NCBI GenBank assembly: GCA_037576215.1
Contig: JBANDB010000009.1
Coordinates: forward strand, 806,001-870,000
Length of the DNA: 64,000 nt
From: Armillaria gallica
Taxonomy: Eukaryota; Basidiomycota; Agaricomycetes; Agaricales; Physalacriaceae
Direction of reading: 5' to 3'
The notes under the pieces were generated by a model, which was given only the letters and a program-made list of their open reading frames with translations, ran no database searches and was not told where the DNA came from. The number at the start of each line of letters is the position of its first letter. The stretch's first letter is position 1. A program made the translations under genes and the position numbers. Positions 24,138-35,404 of this stretch are shown here, piece after piece.

Positions 24138-25560
24138 TTCAAAGAAATTGGATCTAAGCTTTGGCACAAATTTCGAGGCCAGGCTAATCAGAGATCTCAA
24201 TATTGGCAATATAATCAGAATATATAGCATAATGATAGTTCTACAGTGTCAATAAATTCTTCAGCTGTACTATAGCAATATTCACTCTAGGGCTTCACAC
24301 CATCACTGTATGGTACGGTTGTATGGGTGCCATTGTACGGGTACTGTATCTGTACCATCAGAGGGTTCCATCAATTTTGGATCATACGGGTCCTATACGG
24401 GTATCTGAAAACGGACAAATTAGTGAGTTTTTTTGACCATTGCGGATACAAAACAATGAAATATGACCATTTCTGTTATATTTGATGCTGATTTCTGCTC
24501 TTATAGGTAACCGTTGGTGCATATATGGTAATGACAGCCATCACCATCACCGTACCATCAAGGCCAATTTTTCTGATGGTTGATGGCCATCCTCTATATG
24601 GCTGTACACCATATATGGTACGGTGCGAAGCTCTAATTCACTCCTGCTTACAGTTGTGAAAAACCTAACACCTCAACATCATCTGCACCTCCTTCAGCCT
24701 AGGGATGGTCACCATACTGTAATGGATACAGCCATAGAAGTGGCGGTCATCTACGGCCACAGTTGTTCCTGTAACCATACCATCGATGCCCAGTCAGCTC
24801 TTGCAATGGGAACTATGGTTACATTTATGGTTGTCATGGCCATACATATGGCTGTGCACAGAACTGATGAAAAAAACACATACTTACCAGTACATGTGTA
24901 CCTAAAGTGAGTGGTACATCATCTCCCCATATCCTTGACATTTACCTACATTATATTGATGATCTGTGAAAGCAATATGTCAATAGAACATATTTTTTAA
25001 GCAGTGACAACCTCTGAAATCAGCTGAACTGATGATGTATGGCTGCCAAAACTCAGTCACCATTGTTTTCATGAGTTCTTCAGTAGTTAATCAATCTCCC
25101 AGTGCACTATTTCACCTCCTGTACCTAGACAAAGAGGCATTACCATTACTATCTGTGAACAGCCGTATACGGTTAGAACTACCTGTAGAATACGGTCCAT
25201 CAAAGGCAATTGCCGCACTGTATCCATACCATAGGACTTCAGATTGCAAGGCTCACAGGAAGGTGACTGTATCTGTAGGTACCGTCCATATTCACTGTAC
25301 TACAGACACGGTGACCATCCCTACTTCAGCCTTAATTGGATTATCATGCTTTCAACTCCACTTCACGTGGACCAGTCCAATTATTCCGAGTGTTAGTGAG
25401 TGAGGAGGATATCACTAAGACAAATGGGAACAAGCCTATCACAACACAATGTTTTGAGAAATGCACTGATAGACTTAACCACTGTACCAAAGGAGCTTGC
25501 AAAATAGTGTAATTTTATTAATTTTATGTGTCTACAACAAATATTTCTGAATTAAAAAAA
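24138..25560. other. Plavaka internal non-coding region with repeated GTACGG/CCGTAC words
   Basis: Variants of TATGGTACGG, GTACGGGTACTG and ACCATACC recur on both strands (24,290-24,640 and 25,160-25,320), giving many short local inverted repeats. A poly-A run ends the stretch at 25,554-25,567. No gene is recognised. Confidence 0.45.
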
Positions 25561-26700
25561 AAAAAATACTACAGTATGGAGGTAGACAGCACTGGAGGGC
25601 ACAGGGGACATGCTAATTGAGGGGGCAGGCACTCTGTGCATCCAAACGGCTGGTCGGGGAGTTGTCGTGGCTGCTAGGATGGTGGTGGCATGGGGAAAAT
25701 GGGCGAGGAGGTGTTGGTGCTATTTTCACGGTGATGGAGAGAGCAAAGGGGGAAACAGGCCTCACCACTGGATTCTCCAATATCGAAAACAGGGGTGGTG
25801 AGGTCCTTCCGGTGGTGGCTAGGCCATAGGAGAGAATGCATGGGAGGAAGCATGCGGATGCGGATGCGGTGCCAGCACATGATGAACGAAGGGTCAGGAG
25901 TCCTGGCGCATGTCGGATTCATGTTCCCCCACCCAAATAATGGGGGATACTTGAATTTGGGGTGGCTGGGATAGCTGCATGGTCCAGGGGATGCCGATGT
26001 TGGTGTTTGGGTGGGTGGGCAGCGGTGGGCGGGAAAATCATCGTAGAGTGATGATTCTGGGCGCCTTTGGTGCGCCTTCAACTCCTCTGCCAATGCCTAA
26101 AAATGCATGACCATCGTTGCTGTTGTCTGCTGTCAGTGTCCCAATCATCATCATGCCCTCCTCCTTGACATCTCCCACCTTCCTGCATCTTCCCTCCATG
26201 CTCTCCTTCCCCAGCATCCCTCCCCTTGATCATCCCATGGCACTGCTGCAGAGTATAACCACCCCTCCCCACGTTGTTGTTGTCACTGTCATCTTGGTCG
26301 TTGTCGTTGTCGTGGCCATTTGCACCTTCAGTAGCTCCTCCTGTGCTGAGATGGTGACCGATTTTGAATCCCCGGACATATTACACACTCTTGTAGTGTG
26401 TGGATGTCATGTGCAGCGACAATTGGTGCCGATCTCGATGCAGGAGGTGGTGGATGGGTTGAGATGGGGATGGGGGTCCAATTCGTGGCCATGGTGGCAG
26501 CAGGGGCGAGTCATCATTGTTGGAGAGGCTATTGGAGTTGTTGTTGTTGTCGTGGAGGGATAAACCACAGTGTTGCCTCGAGCGAGGGCTTACGCAGGTC
26601 GTGGGGGCAGGAGACACGCAATCCGAGGCTGTTGGGGCCACTGGATGCACTCAAAATCCCTAAAACAATGTTAGAAGTAAATTAATGAATGAAACTTACA
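25561..26700. other. GC-rich low-complexity region inside Plavaka
   Basis: Simple-sequence-like tracts (GTT/GTC repeats around 26,270-26,320 and 26,530-26,555; GGTGG around 25,680) open frames on both strands with biased composition (Val, Pro/His). None shows a domain or consistent coding pattern; I do not call a gene. Confidence 0.45.
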
Positions 26701-27257
26701 ATTTTTACATTGAAAAAGCACAATTTGCGTGCGAGAGAGGTGGAGGGAGAGGTGGTGGTGGTGGTATAAAGAAGAAAAAGAAGCTGCACAGCCACTCGAT
26801 CGCTGTGTGGTTGTACAGTCCGTAGTGATTGAGCAAAGCAGAAGGCATCCTTGAGACGCATCTGGTGCTCAATTTGCACTCTCCAAGGCCATAAGTGTAA
26901 CCAAAAATTGTATATCTTCTCATATTACTTACTACTAAGTCCATTGACTATTCTGACAGCATAGATGTTTCAATTTGATGATGCCAGTCAGTCTCCCACC
27001 CCTGCACAACAATGAGAACCACCCGCAGGTATGTTTATAGTTTCAGGTTAATTAATATATTCCATACTCGTGTTTGAATCATGTAGTAGTATGTTTGCCA
27101 GTGTGCAATGTTGCACACCTTCTGGCAGCTTCCCTTGTGTCCTACTACATGGTTGCTATATTTACCATGCTTCTCATTTGTCTCGTCGTTTAAAAGCAGG
27201 GACCAAAGTCAGGCTTCCTCTATTACCGCAACTTGTACCAACTTCTCATCCTCCTCC

Positions 27258-29136
27258 ATGCAACCTGAATCTGTGCCAAATACATCACAGGAAACTCCTA
27301 CCAAGTCCATTGCAAATGCCCCTCCCCAACTGCCACAGGACATGCTCAATATCATTCAGATCCAACAATACTTTTCCTCAGCAAGTGGGGTCTTTGAGCC
27401 TCAGTGCCTCCTTGAAGGCTATAGAGATCTCAGCAAGGTAATATTCGATTCTTTACAGTATTATTTAACACTCACTTATAGTCAGACCCTCTGTGATACT
27501 CAACTCCAGGTCAATGCACTCCTCACAGCAAATAGGCTGCTTGAATTATTGGCGGCAGGCACTACAAAGAAGAAGACAGGTAGGAAATTGGATTCTGCTT
27601 TAACGGCTGAACAGGAGCGGGACATTCTCCGGTTTGCAAAGTGCTGTGTTGTGACCATTGACTTGTGGATAGAAGAAGCCCATGTCTTTGAGGAGAGGCC
27701 TTTAGCAAATGCAGACCTCATCCATTGCACTGCAAGATATGAATCTGTGGAATCAGAGTGGGATGCACTGTATGCTGAGTTCTACTCGGCGCTCCAGAAG
27801 GAACACCACTTCTTCTTTGCTAAGAATTATGGTCCAGCAAGAGACTTGGTATATTTATCTTCTATCTATCTTAAGAACCTCATTGCTGACATATTTTTTA
27901 CAGTTCCAGAAGTCTGCATCTGATGGCCGTTCCACCTTTCTCAGTCATGTGAAGAATAAGGCATTTCATTCCATCTTTGGCACTTTGATTCCATCTGCCG
28001 GTACTATGGGATTTGATGTGTCGAAGGATCCTCAATGTCTTGACCTCCTTGGATATAAGTCCTCAAACAAGACTTATTCATCACTTCCCCCTATCCTCTG
28101 GGACAATGGAGAGAAAGGCGACCCACGCTTTATCTTTCGGAGCATGATTCTGATGAAGGTAATGTTGCCAATTTCTAATTTCTAATTTCAGTCGATCTTA
28201 CATTGTGATAATAATAATTCAGATTCTCTTCGTAATTTTCTATGGACCTTCAAGTCTTAAACTGAAGGATATGAACAAGCCTGTCAAGAGCAAGACAACA
28301 AATGCCGTTCTCTGGAAGTTGAAAGAAGTCACTCCTGGAACTATAGCTTATGCTGCCATCGTTGTAAGTCTATTTTAATTGCTCTATATTTTTACATCTC
28401 TAATAACAGCCATCAGGCCCGTTTTGTTCTCGCTGGTGATGAGCATTTCGATAAACAGGGTGCTCAATCATGCATCAATTATGCTTCTGACTACTACAAA
28501 TACAAGAAGACGATCATCGAAACCATCAGTACACCATACATGAAAGAAACCATCACTGCGTACAACCAATTTCTCTTTGATGGAAGACCTTCGAGGCACA
28601 GTTCAAATCGACGTGAAGCCACAGATGATGATGTTGAGTTTGTGGAACTGCACAAGGCTTTTGCGACTGCATCAGATTCTGAATCAGACACTCCCACGGT
28701 TAATGATCCTACTCCTGACACCCCAACCACTCCTGTTGTTGATCCGGAGATTCAGAACCTGATTCAAGGTGTCAAAACTGTTGATATTCAGACTTCGACA
28801 AGCTCTTATGACGAGGTCCAGAATGTGCACCTGCCAGAAGCTAGGCATAGTCAACAAGTTCATGTTGCTACAATTCCAGGAGATAATGATTTGGCTGTAA
28901 CCACAGAGGCCAACATCGCTCAAGCCAAAGGTCATGGGTGTGGGGTCATTCCTCGTGGAAAGGCAGGTGGTCAAGGTCGTGGTCATGGTTGTGGTTGTGG
29001 TCGTGGAACTCAGAAGCAATTTGATGTGCCTCAGCCAGATGCAAGGCCCACTCATCAAAATACTTGGGTTGATAGTCAACAGCAGGTCATGCAGGATGAA
29101 TCAGAAGGTCTAGAAGATGATGATGTATATGGATAG
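27258..29136 (+). CDS. Intact second gene of the Plavaka element, DUF6698-like
   Basis: Four exons with good borders: 27,258-27,848; 27,904-28,158; 28,223-28,363; 28,417-29,136, giving about 568 residues with no premature stop. An in-frame ATG also exists at 27,108. The centre (FHSIFGTLIPSAGTMGF, LPPILWDNGEKGDPRFIF, then VTPGTIAYAAIVARFVLAGD) resembles a basidiomycete family of unknown function that I recall as DUF6698; the assignment is from memory. The C-terminal third is acidic and Ser/Thr/Pro rich, with a Gly/Arg patch (GQGRGHGCGCGRG) that could bind nucleic acid, then an acidic end. It lies between the transposase and the right TIR on the same strand, so it travels with the transposon. 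It may be an accessory transposition protein or cargo. Its intact frame contrasts with the broken transposase. Confidence 0.65.
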
Positions 29137-29559
29137 TCTGTTTTTCTATAGCCTGTTAAATGTTTTCCATACATATATATATATTCTCTTGTTTCACAGG
29201 GGCAAAGCATTGGTAATGATGTCATCACAGGTCATGATTCTAATTCTCTGCCGGAGATGAGATCATAGTAAAGTGACTCTGTTTGTGGAAATTACATCGC
29301 TATTCCAGGAAGTGGTGACACATATTGACCGAGGTCATCATAATATATATAGCACTATAGCTCAACTGTAATGATATGCTTAAATTTATATGCTGTTACT
29401 AATTGTCATGGGTTTGACTCCTCATCTTGTAAGTTTTATTTCCTATTCAATGATTACTTAATTACCTAATTCTCCATTCTGAGCGATGAGACCACATTAA
29501 TTAAATAGTTTAATAAGTAAGTAACGGTTCAATTTTTACCTTTCCAGGTGCTAGACAAT

Positions 29560-29788
29560 GTGATAAGATGTCTTATCAGTTACCTTATCATGAACGGCTT
29601 TGCTCTCGGCACGATCAAGGGGGTACAATATAATGAGGCTTATCATAACCGATAAGCTTGCACACTATCCTTATTATGTTCCCAATATGCCGGAACTTGT
29701 TTCTTATCAGGCCGGATGCATGGCAACTTACATTACAGCATTATAGTACCTTATAAGGCATGATAATTTATTTCCCACATTTCTGACA
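29560..29788. repeat. Right terminal and subterminal region of Plavaka element
   Basis: Dense GATAAG/CTTATC motifs (about 29,560-29,720: GTGATAAGATG, CTTATCAG, CCTTATCATG, GCTTATCATAACCGATAAGC, TTATCAGGCC) precede the right TIR, which reads CCTTATAAGGCATGATAATT and ends TTCTGACA. A duplicated dinucleotide TG follows. Confidence 0.65.
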
Positions 29789-29790
29789 TG

Positions 29791-30865
29791 GGGCATTCCA
29801 TGGTGCACATAGATGTGGTCTCATAGAATTTGTGCCCATCCCTCAGCTGACAGCTCAGTGTTGCAGGCGACTGGGATGATGGCCTTCAAGAATCGGTCAA
29901 CGATCATGAGGATTGTGTCGTGTCCATTTGAGTCGGGAAGTCCAGTGACCATGTCAACAGAGATGTGGGTCCATGGTCCTTCTGGTATGGCATTTGGGTG
30001 AAGAGGAACCGCCTTGGCTTGGTTGCTCAACTTTGTGCATTGACAGGTTTCGCAGCCCTTGATGTAGGCTTCAATGTCTTTCTTCATCTTGGGCCACCAG
30101 TAGTCATGGAGCACCAGCTCCTTCATCTTTTCAATGCCTGGGTGTCTGGCGGTGATGTGGTCATGATACTGGGAGATGATCTCTCCCTGGAGTGTGCGCC
30201 TTCAAGGTACATAAACTTGGTTGTTGTAGTACAGGATCCCTTCCTTTTGGGATATTCCTCATTCATGGTTGAGGGATGTGGCGATGCCTTTGTCCCACAA
30301 CTCCTCTTGTCGGGTTGCTTCTTCGATTCGTTGGTGCACTTCTGTGGCTGTTGGTAGCATGAAGGCACAGAAGTGCACAGGTTGGAGAACAGTGATGTCT
30401 CCATTGTCTTTGTGTCCTTGGTCATGGTCTTGTCGGTGCGAAAGCAAGTCCGCTTTTATGTTCTGGGTGCCAGGCTTGTGGTGGAGCATGAAGTGGTATT
30501 CAGCGAGCTCCATTACCCATCTCACCTGTTGTCGGTTCAGCTTCTGGGGAAGTCAGAAATACTGGAGATTTTGGTGGTCTGTCCAGATTTCTACGTTTTC
30601 AGCAGCGCCCATGAGGTAATGGCACCATTCAGAGAGTGCAAGCATGATTGCAAGCAATTCCTTATCGTAGATTTCATAGTTTCATTCTGTGATGCTGAGG
30701 GACTTTGACATGAAAGCCACTGGGCACCAGACTCCGTTCTGTTTCTGACTGAGGACAGCGCCTACTGCGCCTTCACTTGCATTGGCTTTGACTTGGAAAG
30801 GGTCTGTTTCTGTAGGGATGGCCAGGATTACATCCTCCACCATTCATTGCTTGAGTTCCTTGAAG
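29791..30865 (-). pseudogene. Integrase core and RNase H portion of element B, between Plavaka and D
   Basis: From 30,865 down: an RNase H domain ([42 protein letters not shown]), the connection ADLLSHRQDHDQ, then the integrase zinc-binding region (YWWPKMKKDIEAYIKGCETCQ) and catalytic core (HISVDMVTGLP). It continues across Plavaka to 19,586 with the second catalytic Asp region. TGA interrupts the RNase H at positions where relatives have arginine. The right boundary is the GCTTT target duplication of D. Confidence 0.8.
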
Positions 30866-30870
30866 GCTTT
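30866..30870. repeat. Left target-site duplication of element D (GCTTT)
   Basis: Matches 44,578-44,582. Confidence 0.92.
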
Positions 30871-31062
30871 TGTAATGGGTAGTATATATTACCAGCATCT
30901 ACCTCTATTTAGTACTGATTGGCATCGGATTCACCAATGCCCTATATATTCTATTACATAGCATTACATAAGAGTAGCTTTTATCTTGTACACCTTTCAT
31001 AACTGATCAATACACATTGGTCTAAGTTACGTTGTGTTGCATGAGACTAAGGCTCCCTTACA
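30871..31062 (+). repeat. 5' LTR of element D
   Basis: Starts TGTAATGGG, ends CCCTTACA, and contains CTATATATT as a possible TATA (30,941-30,949). It differs from the 3' LTR at nine positions, one transversion and eight transitions, the latter all explicable by decay of five ancestral CpG sites. No tRNA complement is apparent after 31,062. Confidence 0.92.
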
Positions 31063-31164
31063 CTTTTTTAACTTTTCCATCTGTATTCAGCAGATACTGC
31101 TTCCCCCCTCTCTCTTTTCTCATGAAAATTTTGAATTTTCAAACAGTAAATTGCCAGCGAAGCA

Positions 31165-32202
31165 ATGACGCAGCCAGTATCGAAGAAAAAAACGGACCAT
31201 GACAGACCAACTGGGAACCATACCAGTGTATGCGAGGAAGGAGCGAGACTGGACGATGGTACAGGCACATCTGCCCCATGCCCCGAGGGAGAAGCTCCCA
31301 ATCCACAGATCGACACCTCGAGGCTGCCAGATAAGGCTGCCGGCAAAATGAACAATAGCAAACTCGTGTTCAAAACAAATCAAGCCGCCGATCATGAGAG
31401 GATCTGGGACGGCAGCGTCGTCGAAGTCGACGAGCATGCCAACGATGGCGAGAGAGATGGTGAGTACTCTCTCGATGACCTGGGGTCCAATGCCCAGACA
31501 TATGACCTGGATGCATTACTGGCGAGCCAGAGCTTCTCTTCGACAGGCCGTACTGAAGCTCAAGCTGAGGATGCAGCACCCACTTGGTCATCACAATCAA
31601 AGAACTTGTTTGGCAAAGGATACGTACTGCTGGCAGATTTCCAGCCCAACCCTGCCTTCGTGACCATTCGTGGCGACCCATTGAAACGAGGGGTGAGCAC
31701 ATCAAAGCAGACACACCTGGAGGAATCCTGGCATCGCCCATGAAACATGTCACCAGAACCTGATATGGCCCAGCCAACGACACAGGCACCGACTACTCAG
31801 GGTATACCTGACAATACCTTGCCACTGATACTGTCACAACCAGTCTCCCGTACGAGCGCAATATCCCTTACACACATGGTGTCACGATCATCAAGCAGAG
31901 AGTCACGCGTGAGTAGAGACATGGATGAGGGAATAGTGGGCGATGCACAAGTAGCTATCAATGAGTACCTGAACAATGACAAGGCAGCCCTTGAAGCGAC
32001 CCACACAGCACTGGAAGGGTTGTCTGACTACCACCTAGGCATAATGTGAGGTGCGGCACACGCTCAGACAAAACACATCTTTGCCCGATTGGGGCTCAGT
32101 AGTATTAGCAAAAATTTGAATGAATATATTTGCCAATACAACGCAGAATTGACTACATTAGTGATGGGTTGTGGAATATTTGAAGCCGCCAAGAGGGACT
32201 AA
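31165..32202 (+). pseudogene. ORF1 of element D, upstream of gag
   Basis: One frame of about 345 codons with TGA at 31,741 and 32,047. It is acidic and Ser/Thr rich at the start (SVVEVDEHANDGERDGEYSL), with a helical part near the end (EYLNNDKAALEATHTALEG). It ends at a TAA at 32,200-32,202 after overlapping the gag-pol frame by about 38 bases (32,165-32,202). It may be the N-terminal part of Gag joined by ribosomal frameshifting, or a separate protein. No family recognised. Confidence 0.6.
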
Positions 32203-33649
32203 CACTAAAATAAAAAAGGAGGAGAACGACAGCATCTCCATTGAAGAACAGATTTCTGCAATAAGGGAATGTATAAGAAAGGGAAAGGAACCGAAGACAG
32301 AGATGCCAGTAGACAACATAGTCTGTAACAGGGCCCCGTCAACAAAGGCTCCAAAGGTGGAACCTACAGCTGCAACTCCCAAGACACCGACTAAGTCAGA
32401 GGAGTTAAAGAATAAGGTAGCGCTGCAGCGCATACAGCTGAGCCAGATTAGAGACAGCCTGGAACCCACAGTACCTGACCAAGGAATTGTATTTGATGAG
32501 AACAACAATCCATGGGTCAAATCCACGGATAATTCATCACCGGGAGGACTGCCTCCAGGTCAGCAACCGGAGGATCAAAGGGGTAGCCAAGACCATAAGA
32601 AGGACACGCCAATGGGAGGACCATCAGGACACCAACATGGTGGATGTGGTGGCGGACCTCCCGATGACGGTGGGGGTTCTGACAGCAGTAGTAATAACAG
32701 ATCGGATCGCAATAGACGAGACCCGTTCACACCGAGGTTCACATCAAGAGGAGTATCTATGGCACCGACCTCACGATCACTGGAGAACAAGGTGAGACAT
32801 ACGGAGAGGAAGTTCCAGCAAATTATTGAGTTCATAAAGCAGAACCTGGAACATAAGCTGTCCATCCCAGATGGAGCGAAGGGAACTAGACTCGATGTAA
32901 AAAATATGAAGAAGTACAATGGCACAGCATCGAGGGAGATACTATGGGAATGGCTATGGAGTGTGGTATTCTCTTACCAGACATCCCAACTAGGGGGACC
33001 AGACCAGGACGAGGAGTGGGTCTTGATCCTGGACTCGCTGCTGGAAGGAAGAGCCAAGACATGGTTCCAACTCAAGATAACCAAACCAGGAGTGCCTAAA
33101 CCGCTGTTTGTCGAGATAATTATTGACCTATATATGCGATTCGTCCACGACTCCGCACTACAAGACGCTTGTGATGCATTCCGAGCGGCAAAATGGGATG
33201 AGGATGACAATACCATTCAAGATTGGAAAGACACCATCCAACAACTGATCGATGACATGGACGTGGCCCCAGATGAATACACCGTTAAGGTCAAGTTCAT
33301 GTTGGGGCTACCACCCACCATCAAGAATGGGGTGTTTGCCAATAAATTGTCGGTGGAGTACAACAACTTGGAAGAACTGTACCAGTCAGCGTTAGACATT
33401 GAGTATGCACTGAGAGCGGAATGCCAATTCTCGAAGTCATCACGATCACAACAACTGATAGCAGATGAGAAGCATCGCAGTGGTGGCGGTGTCAAGGACA
33501 ATAAGCATCCTAATGCAGAGTCCCAAGAGCGGCAAGTATGTGGACGAAAAATCTCGTTCTTCCAACAGCGAGTAGAACAACAACCATGACAGCCAGCCAA
33601 ACAGACTAGAGCTCAAGAACACAAGCCATCGGGGAGCAGGCCTGCCCAA
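32165..33649 (+). pseudogene. Gag capsid domain of element D
   Basis: The open frame to 33,589 (TGA) encodes a Gly/Ser/Asp-rich linker (GGCGGGPPDDGGGSDSSSNN) followed by a Retrotrans_gag domain: MKKYNGTASREILWEWLWSV, RAKTWFQLK, LFVEIIIDLYMRFVHDSAL, FRAAKWDEDDNTIQDWKDTI, VKVKFMLGLPP. The first possible ATG inside is at 32,301. Upstream the frame overlaps ORF1. The role is assembly of the particle shell and RNA packaging. Only the single TGA interrupts it before the zinc knuckle. Confidence 0.8.
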
Positions 33650-35404
33650 TTGGGTAACAATGCTAGGGTTCCCCAGGCAAAGAAACTAGATGCTCCTGGT
33701 GGGAGAAACCTGGCAGAAAGATTGTGCTTTAGGTGCGGACAACCTGGACATATCGCATCGAACCCAATCTGTCCAGAGCATGGCAAGAAACCTACCTACG
33801 ACCAGATTCACGCAGCCCATACCATCATAATGGATGTGATGTCAGATGTTGTAGGCGCAGAAGAGCATCCCGACACCAGGTTGGAAGACACAACCTCTGA
33901 AGAATACACAAAGGAGAACAACATCGAGTATGAGCTATATGAAATGTCCGATGATGCAGACAGCAGTGGAGACGAGGGTGAAAGACTTCACCGCATGGCT
34001 GAGGACTCATTGGATACCTCAGGGTACTCCTCATCTGAATTGGTTGGATCTGATGACATCGTGGTTTTCAGTCAACCACTGGACCGGGAAGAAACAGTGG
34101 AAGCTATACCACTGTTTGAATTTGGCAGAGCTATCACACAAGACACAAGCCGATACACCACAAGGATGCGAGTATCAGGTGTCCCGACACGCTGCCCCGA
34201 CTGCAAGGACATGGCTGCGATGACGGAGATTGTCGAGAGCAATCCCCCACAAGGAAGGGTCCACCTAAGAGTCAGCAAGGAACCAGGCGAGCGACCAGTC
34301 GCCAAGGACAAACGGTGCTTGGTCACAATGATCAAGATCAATGGACTTGATGCCGTGACACTTTGGGATAGCAGGAGTACATCAACGGCGATGTCACCCA
34401 CCTTTGCCGACGTATCAAAGGTTCTCATATCATGACTGTCAAACCCCGTGGTTCTACAACTTGGAACTGTGGGCAGCCACGCAAAGATCAACTACAGCAC
34501 CACCTCTTGGATACAAACCGAAGGGTTCACAGGGAATGAATACTTTGACATCGTAAATATCGACAAGTATGATGTTATCATGGGTACCCCGTTCATGCAC
34601 AGGAATTGAGTGGTACTTGACTTTGAAAACAAATGCGTAATGATTAACGGCCATAAGGTTACTGGACATATAATTGATGGGGATGAGGCAGATAAAATCG
34701 CAAGATGGTATCGCCTCCGCAAACCCAAAGGGTCACCTAAATGACTGCACGGGTGCACTATTGAGGATGTAGAGGATGAAGGAGATGTGGATAATAGCAC
34801 CGCGGCGAGAATGGACATGGATAGCGAATCAGACCAGAGAGACAATGGTGATCATGTGCAAATGAGAGGCGCCCAAACCAGTAATGATGCAACCACTGTG
34901 CCTATGGCAGCACATGACAATGAATATGATGGACACTATTATCAGCCTACATCATCGAAGGTACTCATAGAAGATATGGTGACCGACGAGGACGATGAGC
35001 TTCATTTCCATGAACACCATATTGATGAGGAAGCTGAACCGGAAACACCGACAAAACGATGATTTTGGGATAGACTGGTGATACCTGAACAGATGGCATG
35101 GCCGGGTGATGCTCGGATGCCACTAGAATGGAATATGATAACAAGCGATGTCAGGGGACTAGGCCTACCTATAGGAAGCAGCATGAGCTGCGAAAGATCG
35201 GACTGGAGTACAGCGACGAACACGAATGGAGGAACAGTACCCCCTGGGCCTGTAGAATCAACAGGGCCTTACAAGTTCACAAGAGTGAGATATCCGAACA
35301 GGAAGCACCGAGAATACCTGTGCAAAAAGATTATCGTGGGATCCAAGTTTGGATCTGACGATGTCATGATGAGGATGACGCATATGAGCGAATCTAATGA
35401 ATGA
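33650..35404 (+). pseudogene. Zinc knuckle, protease and linker of element D
   Basis: A CCHC knuckle CFRCGQPGHIASNPIC lies at about 33,726-33,775. An acidic linker follows, then a retropepsin-like domain MIKINGLDAVTLWDSRSTST (about 34,329-34,388), where the catalytic Asp-Ser-Gly reads Asp-Ser-Arg; AGC AGG is one CpG transition from AGC GGG. The domain continues past a TGA at 34,433 with YFDIVNIDKYDVIMGTPF. TGA also at 34,607, 34,742, 35,060 and 35,402. All pieces share one frame, so only point mutations have occurred. Confidence 0.75.

Larger units (their letters stand above)
19587..29788 (+). mobile_element. Plavaka-type DNA transposon (10.2 kb) inside the integrase of B
   Basis: The left end starts TGTCGGAAAA and the right end reads TGTCAGAAAT from outside in. 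Both have CCTTATAAGG within the first 40 bases. The host reading of B is restored (codons for MPQVVIS) if one copy of a TG dinucleotide is kept, so the apparent target duplication is TG. It contains a broken Plavaka transposase (20,465-24,137), about 3 kb of non-coding filler and an intact second gene (27,258-29,136). GATAAG-type motifs cluster near both ends. Confidence 0.85.

Noticed and set aside
25674..26650. Several open frames of 70-150 codons on both strands inside Plavaka
   Set aside because: Low-complexity DNA opens frames in many phases at once; no conserved motif.
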